From positions 115,976-179,975 of IMG/VR virus record IMGVR_UViG_3300026488_000012: a DNA stretch of 64,000 nt. One strand, 5' to 3'. This document shows positions 35,589 to 43,000 of the stretch, in pieces. Positions within the stretch are counted from its first letter, which is position 1, and each line of letters starts with the position of its first letter. This DNA is from a virus. The position numbers and the translations under genes are program-made. The notes under the pieces were generated by a model. That model was not told the origin of the DNA. It worked only from the letters and a program-made list of their open reading frames with translations, and did not search any database.

Positions 35589-35978
35589 ATGAGATTCTTA
35601 GAGAAAATAAAATATTGGGAGGACTTAGAAGTTGAATTTGAGAAATTAAAAGACCAGTTTTGGTCTGTTGTAAAAGAGCTGAAATTCTGGAAAAACAGAG
35701 TTAAGGAGCAGGAGCTCAAGATAAAATCTCTAGAAAGAGAGAATAAAGCTCTTAAAGCAATATTAGAAGAAGTTTACAAAGAATTAGATAAACTACCCAA
35801 AACAAGAATAAAGGTAATAGAAAAGGTAATAGAGAGACCAGTTATAAAGAGAATAATGGTTAAAGAACAGGATGATAAGAATGTTGAAATAGAAGACAAC
35901 ATTAAAGAAAGGGTTAATAGGAAACTATTAAAAAATATAAAGGAGAGAATTGAAGAGAGATTAAATATGTACGCATAA
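35589..35978 (+). CDS. Small coiled-coil protein (129 aa)
   Basis: ATG 35589 follows AAAAAAGGAG; the TTG at 35583 is in frame but less likely. Residues 10-75 form a strongly charged coiled coil, then a basic region with VIEKVIERPVIKRI (about 78-91). The first 28 bases around the start are identical to those of the transglycosylase gene (2823-2850). Short perfect inverted repeats occur inside. No function recognised. Confidence 0.65.
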   Translation: MRFLEKIKYWEDLEVEFEKLKDQFWSVVKELKFWKNRVKEQELKIKSLERENKALKAILEEVYKELDKLPKTRIKVIEKVIERPVIKRIMVKEQDDKNVEIEDNIKERVNRKLLKNIKERIEERLNMYA

Positions 35979-35986
35979 ATTCTCTC
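35944..35986 (+). terminator. Terminator around the 35589 gene end
   Basis: AGAGAATT (35944-35951) pairs with AATTCTCT (35978-35985), followed by a T tract. The loop is long. Confidence 0.5.
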
Positions 35987-36046
35987 TTCTTTTTTTCTTT
36001 ACTAAACCATCTGTTGCTAACACTAAAAACAAAACAAGGAGTGATT

Positions 36047-36790
36047 ATGAGAGAAGTTTACGACATGATTAATATATACGACGTTACAGACACGGATTAT
36101 AGAGACCATGAGATAATGGATTTCTTAGAAGAGATAAATAACACTAATCCTAACACAATTTACAAAGATGATGATAACTATATTATAGCATTTGAGAAAC
36201 CATACAAAATTAATGACGGAGATAGATGTTCTATTAACGTTTTACCTTGTATAAATATCAATCTCTATAACAAAATCTTGAATATGATTAATTCTGAAAT
36301 AAAAAGAGAAGATATTGATTTATCTGCTTGGTTAAATAAAATTAATCCAGTAGATAAAATTATATTATTTCAAGAAGTTAATGGATTAACAGAACAACCA
36401 TTTAGTTATAGGGTAGAAATGATAAATGTTATTGAAGAACTATTAGAAATTAAATACGGAGATAAAGCTAGAGATAAAGCTATTGAAATAGTTAGTCAAG
36501 TGTTACCAGAGGATTTAACAGATGAAGAATTAATTAATAAGAGAGATGAACTTATAGATATATTTGCAGATATTTCAGTTTTTGCTATAGGTGCTCTACT
36601 AAAATTAAAAGCTAATCCTATTTGTGTTCTTGATGAAGTGTCTAAAGTTATAAATAGTAGACAGGGTGAGATTATAGATGGTAAATTTACAAAATGCAAA
36701 ACACAAGAGTGTGTAGATAAGTGGTATACTCCTAATTATAATAAATGTATAGGCACAGGGAATATTACAGATGACGAAACTAGGGATTAA
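36047..36790 (+). CDS. Putative MazG-like NTP pyrophosphohydrolase (247 aa)
   Basis: ATG 36047 follows AAGGAG. The second half (residues 125-247) looks like the all-alpha NTP-PPase (MazG/PRA-PH) group: EELLEI, then DELIDIFADISVFAIGALL (E..D pair for metal) and the typical end DEVSKVINSRQGEIIDGKF...WYTPNY. These enzymes hydrolyse nucleotide triphosphates or alarmones; phage versions may clean the nucleotide pool. The N-terminal 120 residues are not assigned. The next small gene starts inside its end. Confidence 0.55.
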   Translation: MREVYDMINIYDVTDTDYRDHEIMDFLEEINNTNPNTIYKDDDNYIIAFEKPYKINDGDRCSINVLPCININLYNKILNMINSEIKREDIDLSAWLNKINPVDKIILFQEVNGLTEQPFSYRVEMINVIEELLEIKYGDKARDKAIEIVSQVLPEDLTDEELINKRDELIDIFADISVFAIGALLKLKANPICVLDEVSKVINSRQGEIIDGKFTKCKTQECVDKWYTPNYNKCIGTGNITDDETRD

Positions 36791-36944
36791 AGAACGTCTT
36801 GATCTAATCTCCCTTGTGCTTATAATAATTATGTTCTTTCTTTCCTTTACTGGACAGTATGATAATGCTCTAATATTTATTATGTTCTTATTTGTTTATA
36901 TTAGAATTATTTATATAAGAGAAATTATAAAGGATAGAAAATGA
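36771..36944 (+). CDS. Small two-helix membrane protein (57 aa)
   Basis: ATG 36771 lies inside the end of the MazG-like gene in another frame (20-base overlap), so translation is probably coupled. The 57 residues hold two hydrophobic stretches (about 13-25 and 31-47) with a basic C-terminal end (REIIKDRK). It may be a holin-like or other membrane peptide. Its stop overlaps the ATG of the broken gene at 36941. Confidence 0.5.
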   Translation: MTKLGIKERLDLISLVLIIIMFFLSFTGQYDNALIFIMFLFVYIRIIYIREIIKDRK

Positions 36945-37152
36945 GAATAAACATAAGAGATAAGGTAGACTCATTAAGTTACATAACAGGATTAACCTTT
37001 ACGATCGATACATAGTTACGGAGTACAATGGTAAAACACATTATAGTTAAAAGTATACTTATTTGTTCGATAAAGATAATGTAATAAACGAGGAGTTAAC
37101 ATCAGATTTAATCAAGGAGGTTGAGAATGGAAGAGAATGTAATACCTATTGA
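36941..37152 (+). pseudogene. Broken small gene: one frameshift and one in-frame stop
   Basis: An ATG at 36941 with AAAGGA opens a frame that stops after 24 codons (TAG 37013). The coding sense continues in another frame from 37006 (RYIVTEYNGKTHYS), then TAA at 37048, then again in the same frame (KYTYLFDKDN...) to TGA at 37150. Together the pieces read as one protein of about 70 residues. Either the gene has decayed or the assembly has an error at 37000-37050. Confidence 0.5.
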
Positions 37153-37348
37153 GATTGAAATCCTGTTAAAAGAGAAGTTTCCGTTAACAGAAGAGATTTT
37201 AAAAGAAGATATTAGTGTTAACCATATAAAGATGTTTTTAATGGATAATGATGTAAGAGGTAAAGATGCTAGAAAATATGCAAAGGCATATTACGAGAAA
37301 CTTGAAATATTCAAACATGACTTAGAAGTTATGGGTTCTAAAAGTTAG
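37127..37348 (+). CDS. Small unknown acidic protein (73 aa)
   Basis: ATG 37127 follows AAGGAGG (37114-37120); TTG 37121 is in frame but too near the ribosome site. The protein is helical with charged residues throughout and a Lys-rich part (DVRGKDARKYAKAYYEK). It overlaps the end of the broken gene. Not recognised. Confidence 0.6.
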   Translation: MEENVIPIEIEILLKEKFPLTEEILKEDISVNHIKMFLMDNDVRGKDARKYAKAYYEKLEIFKHDLEVMGSKS

Positions 37349-37386
37349 GAAAGACACGAAATGAATGTTAATAGAAAAGTGTTTAG

Positions 37387-37419
37387 ATACAGATATGGGG
37401 ATAAAACCCGTATCTGTAT
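37387..37419 (+). terminator. Terminator, 13-bp stem
   Basis: ATACAGATATGGG pairs with CCCGTATCTGTAT (one G-U), followed by a run of T. Confidence 0.85.
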
Positions 37420-37436
37420 TTCATTTTTTTTTTTCA

Positions 37437-37464
37437 TTTATATATAGTTAAACTGTAACAAAAC
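37437..37464 (+). promoter_or_regulatory. Promoter-like motif of the 37483 gene
   Basis: TATATATAGTTAAACTGTAA is close to the recurring motif and is followed by the A-rich leader. Confidence 0.55.
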
Positions 37465-37482
37465 AAAAAAAAGGAGTTAAAA

Positions 37483-38478
37483 ATGGAAAAAATATTAAAA
37501 CTAAGATATACCCATAGAACTATTCATAATGAAACAGGGTTGTTTTACAACCCTAAAACTAAAGAGTTCGATATCGTCTGGACCGATCCAGACGGTATAT
37601 ATACGTTAAATGATAAGGTTATTCCAACAAAAATTAAAAGGTGCTGCGCAAGTGTTAAAGTTAGGGTAGAATTACCCGATGATTGGTTATATGTTGGGAA
37701 GGTGAAGAGACTGGATATTAATAGAGTTGCTTTTTACCATCCGAGTCTCAAAGACGATTTGGGTGGTTATTATACTGACTTTTTATTAATAAATATAAAA
37801 AATAACGTCGCATATGCTTTTAGCGGCGTTATATGTTCTCATACTGGGCTAAGCGGATACGCTGATGAAATAGATTTCACTCAGTACTTACTTACTGGTA
37901 GTGTTTATAAATCAGTGATTAAACATGAGAAAATTAGAATTGAAAAAGAAGGAGTATGTATAACATTCCCTCGTAAACCAGGAATTAGAAAAGAACTGTT
38001 AGCGTGTCTATATTATAGATTCGACTCGCTGGTTTACACAGGAAACGACAGAAGGAGACTGGGAGGGTTGTATAGTTTTGTGGATCGTACGACAAATAAG
38101 GTCCTTATAATAGATAATGTATTTAATCCAAAATATATATTAATTAAATCAGTCCACTCACTCGAAGAATACGAGTGGACTTTCCATTTATACAGAGATC
38201 AGGAATTACTCAAGAGGACCGGTCTCCCGTATAAATGGAAAGGAGATACCCTAATAATATATGATAAAGTGCCTGTAGCTATTAATAATACTACAAGTGT
38301 ATACGGGGATGAGTATATGCTCTGGAATAGAACTTGGGTTAACAGTATATCATTAATCGAGTCCATCGATAAAGAACTTATCGATGATTTGGAAGATTAC
38401 GCCAAAAAGCTCATGAGTTCAGGAAGTAATGAAACTACAGAAGATATAGAGGAAATTGAAGAAATTACAGAGGACTAG
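37483..38478 (+). CDS. Unknown protein with inverted-repeat-rich coding sequence (331 aa)
   Basis: ATG 37483 follows AAAAGGAG. The protein is beta-rich with many Tyr and Arg, ends in an acidic tail (residues 312-331, mostly E, D, T and I) and has no recognised motif. Like the 26834 gene, its coding sequence holds many perfect inverted repeats: 37536-37554 (8 bp), 37575-37594 (7 bp), 37973-38037 (9 bp), 38152-38180 (8 bp), 38184-38238 (10 bp), 38364-38386 (9 bp). It is a single-gene transcription unit. Confidence 0.75.
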   Translation: MEKILKLRYTHRTIHNETGLFYNPKTKEFDIVWTDPDGIYTLNDKVIPTKIKRCCASVKVRVELPDDWLYVGKVKRLDINRVAFYHPSLKDDLGGYYTDFLLINIKNNVAYAFSGVICSHTGLSGYADEIDFTQYLLTGSVYKSVIKHEKIRIEKEGVCITFPRKPGIRKELLACLYYRFDSLVYTGNDRRRLGGLYSFVDRTTNKVLIIDNVFNPKYILIKSVHSLEEYEWTFHLYRDQELLKRTGLPYKWKGDTLIIYDKVPVAINNTTSVYGDEYMLWNRTWVNSISLIESIDKELIDDLEDYAKKLMSSGSNETTEDIEEIEEITED

Positions 38479-38497
38479 AGGTTTTAACCTCTAGTCC
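38472..38497. terminator. Terminator between convergent genes
   Basis: GGACTAGAGGTT pairs with AACCTCTAGTCC (two-base loop); the stop TAG of the plus gene is in the stem and a T-rich tract follows on the plus side. Confidence 0.85.
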
Positions 38498-38507
38498 CAT
38501 CTATCTT

Positions 38508-39500
38508 CTATTTTTTTCTTTCAAAATTGTCTCTTATTATGTATCTAAGCGACTTGACGTTACTCTCTAAATTAAATTCATAGTAGTTGATTAGGTTTCT
38601 ATAAAAATTATCATTACTCATAGGTTTGAATGCAGATATGAAGTTCTCTATATCGTCCCATATACTCCTTTTCGATATCAAGTTACTGAGAACCTCTGAC
38701 TCTTCCATTAGTTTCTCCAACTCAGGTATAAGCTTAAGTTTTTCTTCTGTGTATTTTTTAGTTATTTTAACTATATTTTCAATTGTTTTTATATCAGGTA
38801 TTACTACTAACTTTTTCCATTCTAACATGGTTTTACCAACTATATACAAGTTAGGTATCAATGTTAACTTGCTAAAATAGCTACTGGTTATATGCGGTAA
38901 CAGTAACTTTAACGTATTCAATTCTTTTTTCGATAACTCCTTTTTCTTAGTTAATTCTAAAGCATCTTCGCTTAACATTATAATAAATCCAGGCATCTCT
39001 AAGAAGTTCGATCTCTTTATAGGATGTCCTATAGGTATGATCGTTAGATATTTAACTTCAAATTTATCCTTAAATATTTTCTCCATAATGTATTTTTTAA
39101 GCTTTTTCTGATAAATGTTTAATTCTATCTTGGTATACCTATTCGTAACTTTGATAATGTCTTTAAACGTAGATGATTTATATACCTCGTCTATCTTAAA
39201 ATTATCATCTTTAATTTCGTTAGTTAACTTAATTAAATCATTTCCTATATGAGTAATCCTTTTTATAATATCTGGATTTATTATATGTAGGAAAAACTCT
39301 TTCCATTCGTCATTGTTTTTAAGTTTTATATCTATTCCTAGTTCCTTATATGCTAAAAATATAGCGTATATAGGATTTTGAACGCCTATGTTGGTTGTTG
39401 GCTTTATCTTCTTACTAGATAGTCTATTCAACTCTAATAGTAACTCATCGATATCGTTCGTAACCGTTAACTTAAGATGTCTAACTATGCTACTAAACAT
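38508..39500 (-). CDS. Unknown protein (330 aa)
   Basis: AAAAGGAG precedes the ATG. The protein is basic and helical, with many Lys, Leu and Ile. I looked for DNA polymerase B motifs (KxxxNSxYG, YxDTD) since the N-part of a polymerase lies just upstream on the same strand; none is present, so it is not the missing polymerase half. No family recognised. Confidence 0.7.
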   Translation of the reverse strand: MFSSIVRHLKLTVTNDIDELLLELNRLSSKKIKPTTNIGVQNPIYAIFLAYKELGIDIKLKNNDEWKEFFLHIINPDIIKRITHIGNDLIKLTNEIKDDNFKIDEVYKSSTFKDIIKVTNRYTKIELNIYQKKLKKYIMEKIFKDKFEVKYLTIIPIGHPIKRSNFLEMPGFIIMLSEDALELTKKKELSKKELNTLKLLLPHITSSYFSKLTLIPNLYIVGKTMLEWKKLVVIPDIKTIENIVKITKKYTEEKLKLIPELEKLMEESEVLSNLISKRSIWDDIENFISAFKPMSNDNFYRNLINYYEFNLESNVKSLRYIIRDNFERKK

Positions 39501-39587
39501 ATTAACTCCTTTTTTTTTTTACTTGGCTGACTTAGCTTCAATAGAATCCTTGTATGTAATTAGAACTATTTATAAATAATATGTAAT

Positions 39588-39712
39588 GGACGCTAGCTTA
39601 AGAGCTGAAAGAATCATAGGTAGTAGGAATACTAAGATTCTCTCGGTAGGTAGGATTTGTAAGCAGGTATATAAAAATGATAACTGTAGCGTAAAACAAG
39701 TAACAAAAATCT
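39588..39712 (+). ncRNA. Candidate structured RNA between two minus-strand genes
   Basis: Inside a 248-base gap without genes, ACGCTA (39590-39595) pairs with TAGCGT (39687-39692). Inside this there is AGCT-TAAG-AGCT (39595-39606), then AGAATC with GATTCT enclosing TAGTA-GGAA-TACTA (39622-39635), a five-bp stem with a GGAA tetraloop. The GNRA-type loop is on the plus strand, so the RNA would be read opposite to the flanking genes. An AT-rich promoter-like stretch precedes it and a terminator follows. It is not a tRNA (no T-arm or standard acceptor). Confidence 0.45.
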
Positions 39713-39713
39713 G

Positions 39714-39750
39714 ATACTCGGAGAAATACTCTCCGGGTATTTTCTTTTTT
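39714..39750. terminator. Terminator after RNA candidate / DNA polymerase gene
   Basis: ATACTCGGAGA pairs with TCTCCGGGTAT (one G-U, loop AATAC), followed on the plus strand by TTTCTTTTTT and on the minus strand by a shorter T tract. It can serve both directions. Confidence 0.75.
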
Positions 39751-41401
39751 AATAAGCTTCTGCTAATTCCTTTAAGGATGGGAAGTTAAACATATTTCTA
39801 CAGTATTGAACAGAATTAATAGGTCCAAACATAAGGTTAATATTCTCTATCTTAAATTCAGATTTATTTTTACCTTCTATAGCTAATAACTCTCTATGAG
39901 TAGTGTCTTTAGATACATTAGCTGCTCTAATATTACTCGGATAACTACTAACTGCGTCTATATCACATATATGTGTTCTTATGTTAGTTCTTATAAAGTT
40001 ACCTTCTTCTAAAGCATATGCTCCATTATCTATTATTCTATACCCAGGTAATGTAACTATCCATTCGTCTAATCCTAATAATTTATCCTCTGTATCTACG
40101 TTACTAGGTTTAACTCCTAATACGTATCCTTTACTTAATACGAAAAAGTAATATGCGTCTATTATCCTTTTAGGACCACTGTTAAATATGTCGTAATGAC
40201 TTACTCCTAATAATAAATCTATAACGTATTTTAAATCCTCTGTCTTGTCGTCTAATACTAACATAGACATAGTATCCCATATATTGTATATGATGTATTC
40301 TAATGGTTTATTCTTAACCATATAGATATGCCATTCGGCTCCTTGGTTAACAGAACCTGTATCGAATTTTAATTTTTGAGCTACTCCTTCTTCTTTAAGG
40401 ATGTTATCCAGACTATATCCTCCTGGAACAGTAGCTCCTCCTGCTCTAACGTATCTATGAGCAGCCATAGCGTCTATTATATAAAAGTTACTGCTACTCT
40501 TAACGGTACTCCATATCTCTTCAGGGTTTTTCGGTACAACTCTACCAGATGCAGTTACTTTAGTCTTAGTCCCCTCTTTAAAGTTAAAATACTTATACTT
40601 ACTCGGTATCTTATCATAATGGAATATATCAGCAGGGTCTACCTCATATTTCCTTAACGTATCTAATATTTCAGGTATATCGTAATTTATATTCCAGATA
40701 GCTAATAAATCTATATCTAAATTATTAGCTTGTTTAAATATCCATTTTAATAACTCTAACTCATTACTAAAGATTTTAAACTCTAAAGGAGTATTTTTTA
40801 TATCTACGTCTGGTATATATTTATCATACATCTGCTTTAGTTTAGTTATAGGCTCTTTTTCTTTCCATATAAGCTTACTTAGTATTCCTACGAATATCCC
40901 TTTTTTACTAGCTAAAGAAGCTACTATTATTTCATCTGTTAGTATGTTTTTCTCAATGTCGAATGCTGCTACTTCGTTGAATGTAACAGTATCGTATTTA
41001 GATAAATATTTATGTTTTATTATAGTTCTAGCATCTACATCTATACCATATAAATAAGGAGATTCTTTTAATAATCTTAGGTTAGGTTTTCCAGTATATA
41101 CATATTGATCTCCTAAACGTCTTGCTATATTTTCTGCTAATCTACTCTGAGTGGATTTAAACTCGTAGGTTCTATCTTTCAACTCTACTTCTTTTTTCTC
41201 TTTGTGGTTTCTAAACATCTCTTTAGTTATCCAGAAAGGTCTTTGGAAGTCTTTAACTATTCTTATATCTCTTGTTACTTTACCGTCAGGGTGTATGAGT
41301 TTCTCTCTGATTATATGTGTATCTTCTCCAACTTCTCTCTCTGAGAAATGTTGTACTAACTTAGCTTCTCTCTTTATGTTTGTTAATTTCGCCTTATCCA
41401 T
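39749..41401 (-). CDS. Family-B DNA polymerase, N-terminal part (exonuclease plus start of palm)
   Basis: The 550-residue protein has the three proofreading exonuclease motifs: FDIE (D148, E150), WNINYD (D241) and YNIWD (Y372, D376). It continues to palm motif A, DAVSSYPS (D482). It ends about 60 residues later. Motif B (KxxxNSxYG) and motif C (YxDTD), needed for synthesis, are missing here and not found elsewhere in the window. The other half is probably a separate gene outside the window, as in some T4-like phages with a split gene 43. The AGAAG-rich start region and normal length before the break argue against random decay. It forms a single-gene minus-strand unit. Confidence 0.8.
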   Translation of the reverse strand: MDKAKLTNIKREAKLVQHFSEREVGEDTHIIREKLIHPDGKVTRDIRIVKDFQRPFWITKEMFRNHKEKKEVELKDRTYEFKSTQSRLAENIARRLGDQYVYTGKPNLRLLKESPYLYGIDVDARTIIKHKYLSKYDTVTFNEVAAFDIEKNILTDEIIVASLASKKGIFVGILSKLIWKEKEPITKLKQMYDKYIPDVDIKNTPLEFKIFSNELELLKWIFKQANNLDIDLLAIWNINYDIPEILDTLRKYEVDPADIFHYDKIPSKYKYFNFKEGTKTKVTASGRVVPKNPEEIWSTVKSSSNFYIIDAMAAHRYVRAGGATVPGGYSLDNILKEEGVAQKLKFDTGSVNQGAEWHIYMVKNKPLEYIIYNIWDTMSMLVLDDKTEDLKYVIDLLLGVSHYDIFNSGPKRIIDAYYFFVLSKGYVLGVKPSNVDTEDKLLGLDEWIVTLPGYRIIDNGAYALEEGNFIRTNIRTHICDIDAVSSYPSNIRAANVSKDTTHRELLAIEGKNKSEFKIENINLMFGPINSVQYCRNMFNFPSLKELAEAY

Positions 41402-41442
41402 ATGTATCCTTTTTATGAAGTATTAAAATATAAAGGAGTAAG

Positions 41443-41898
41443 ATGCCTGAATTTAAATTAGATAAATCAGAGTATAAATCCAACAACTGTTGGTTATTCA
41501 GTACTGTATTTATAATAACCTTAACCGTTATGGGTATAAGTCTATTAGAGTATTTAAAAAGAAGTAAGGTAGACCATGATGTTTTAATTTTGTCTATTCT
41601 TCTTATAGTTGGTTTCTTATTAATACTTCTAAGTTTTATTTATCTTACTAATAAGAAAGATGAATCTAAATTAAATTTGAAAGAGACTGAACTCAATACT
41701 AAAAATCTTACTAATCTAAAAATGAAAAGTCTGGGACTTAGAACTAAACTACTAGACGAACGATTGCATAAAAACGAAATAATGAGTATTAGGAAGAATA
41801 CAAGAGATAGGAAGATAAAATTTAGAACAGACTATAAATATAAATATCTTAATCTAAGTTACGATAGAGTAAATAAGATAAGATTAGGAGGAATATAG
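41443..41898 (+). CDS. Membrane protein with basic cytoplasmic tail (151 aa)
   Basis: AAAGGAG precedes ATG 41443. Two hydrophobic segments (about 19-38 and 48-68) are followed by a strongly basic, Lys/Arg-rich helical tail (75-151). No family recognised. It is followed after 16 bases by the frameshift gene at 41915. It could anchor a complex to the inner membrane; nothing more can be said. Confidence 0.65.
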   Translation: MPEFKLDKSEYKSNNCWLFSTVFIITLTVMGISLLEYLKRSKVDHDVLILSILLIVGFLLILLSFIYLTNKKDESKLNLKETELNTKNLTNLKMKSLGLRTKLLDERLHKNEIMSIRKNTRDRKIKFRTDYKYKYLNLSYDRVNKIRLGGI

Positions 41899-41914
41899 AT
41901 AAAAGGAGTAATTT

Positions 41915-42613
41915 ATGGAATTTGATAACATGTTTGAAGATGTTACTAAGAAGTATGAGAAGAAAGTAAAGAACAATACTAAATCTAGACCTAAGCAAAT
42001 TAACCTGTTTAAAGAAACACCTAATAAGAAGGAATTGGATTTAGATAAGTTAAAGTATAACAATGATGTAGTAATATTACTATACGATAAAGATGTATCG
42101 TTACCAGAGCATATCGTAGATAGATTTAAAACAATTCTAAATACTATAAAAGAAAAAGGTCTTAACATAAGAGGTATGTGTAAGAATATAGATATACTGT
42201 TAAAACTATTTAAATATAACATAGACAAGAAGAAGATGAGATTGATTAAACCTTGGAAAAAGTTCTGTGGCACGGATAAAGACATTAAAGAATGGACTCC
42301 TAGTAATACTAACATAGAATTAGCTGCTAATTATATTAATAACTTCGATAAGTTACCACCGGCTGTGAAATATATAAACTCAGCACTTCTAACATTATTA
42401 TTCTCTTATACTGGCGAAAACTTAGCTAAATATATAATAGTATATGACCCTTATTACAAGAATCCTGCTAAAGATAAATTAGATTACAATAAGTCTAAGG
42501 ATACGTTTAACCTATACAGGTTAAATAAAAACATGGATGGATTGTTGAATATCTATAATATAGCGAACGAAGATGATTATAAAAACTTGTTGGAGTTAAT
42601 GGAAAAAAAGTAA
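41915..42613 (+). CDS. Unknown protein, zero-frame product of a -1 frameshift gene (232 aa)
   Basis: AAAAGGAG precedes ATG 41915. The protein is Lys-rich, with a compact domain from about residue 50 to 215 (CGTDKDIKEWTPSN near 133, YIIVYDPYYKNP near 184). No function recognised. The last codons read GAA AAA AAG TAA: an in-frame A_AAA_AAG slippery heptamer (42604-42610) immediately before the stop. GGAG lies 8 bases upstream, at the place where the dnaX gene has its stimulating Shine-Dalgarno. The reading continues in the -1 frame for 97 residues. Confidence 0.7.
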   Translation: MEFDNMFEDVTKKYEKKVKNNTKSRPKQINLFKETPNKKELDLDKLKYNNDVVILLYDKDVSLPEHIVDRFKTILNTIKEKGLNIRGMCKNIDILLKLFKYNIDKKKMRLIKPWKKFCGTDKDIKEWTPSNTNIELAANYINNFDKLPPAVKYINSALLTLLFSYTGENLAKYIIVYDPYYKNPAKDKLDYNKSKDTFNLYRLNKNMDGLLNIYNIANEDDYKNLLELMEKK

Positions 42614-42903
42614 CTAAGTTTCATAACTACACTTTTGTTATCAGTGACGATGATTCCCTGAAATTACCATCTATACTTAATGAAGTTGATAACATTTTAG
42701 ATAATGCTAATACGTATGATGACGTAGTTATAGGGTTCAAAGAGTTATTAAGTAATAAAAACGCTTATGATATCCTGAGTAGTATGGATGAACTCACGTA
42801 TGTCATAACCATAGAGTTCAAACCGTTAACTAATGAACTATTTGAATTTCTAATCAGAGAAACAGGTAATAGTTATCCTATAATAGACTTTACATACAGG
42901 TAG
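42604..42903 (+). CDS. -1 frame extension (97 aa) of the 41915 gene
   Basis: From the slippery heptamer the -1 frame is open to TAG 42901-42903, reading VTKFHNYTFVISDDDSL and onward to IIDFTYR. It has no ATG, GTG or TTG start near its beginning, coding composition equal to its neighbours, and its stop codon sits in the stem of a terminator (42894-42924) as in most real genes here. A small hairpin (42623-42641) follows the slip site. The fusion would be about 330 residues. The alternative is a single-base assembly error in the run of seven A. Confidence 0.6.
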   Translation, partial: KKVTKFHNYTFVISDDDSLKLPSILNEVDNILDNANTYDDVVIGFKELLSNKNAYDILSSMDELTYVITIEFKPLTNELFEFLIRETGNSYPIIDFTYR

Positions 42904-42924
42904 GGGGGTTTCTCCTATCTGTAT
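42894..42924 (+). terminator. Terminator of the frameshift gene
   Basis: ATACAGGTAGG pairs with CCTATCTGTAT (one G-U); T-rich sequence follows (42930-42938). The stop of the -1 frame is in the stem. Confidence 0.8.
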
Positions 42925-43000
42925 ATCATTATTTTTTAATGTTCTCATCGGGATATAAGGCGGGTATCAGTTGAATTATCTAGTAGATAAGGAGTAATCT

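Noticed and set aside
38508-39500. Second half of the DNA polymerase
   Set aside because: No motif B or motif C is present and the composition is a basic helical protein.
39588-39692. Possible tRNA in the gap next to the polymerase gene
   Set aside because: The outer stem is only 6 bp, there is no T-arm or TTC loop, no CCA end and no normal anticodon arm.
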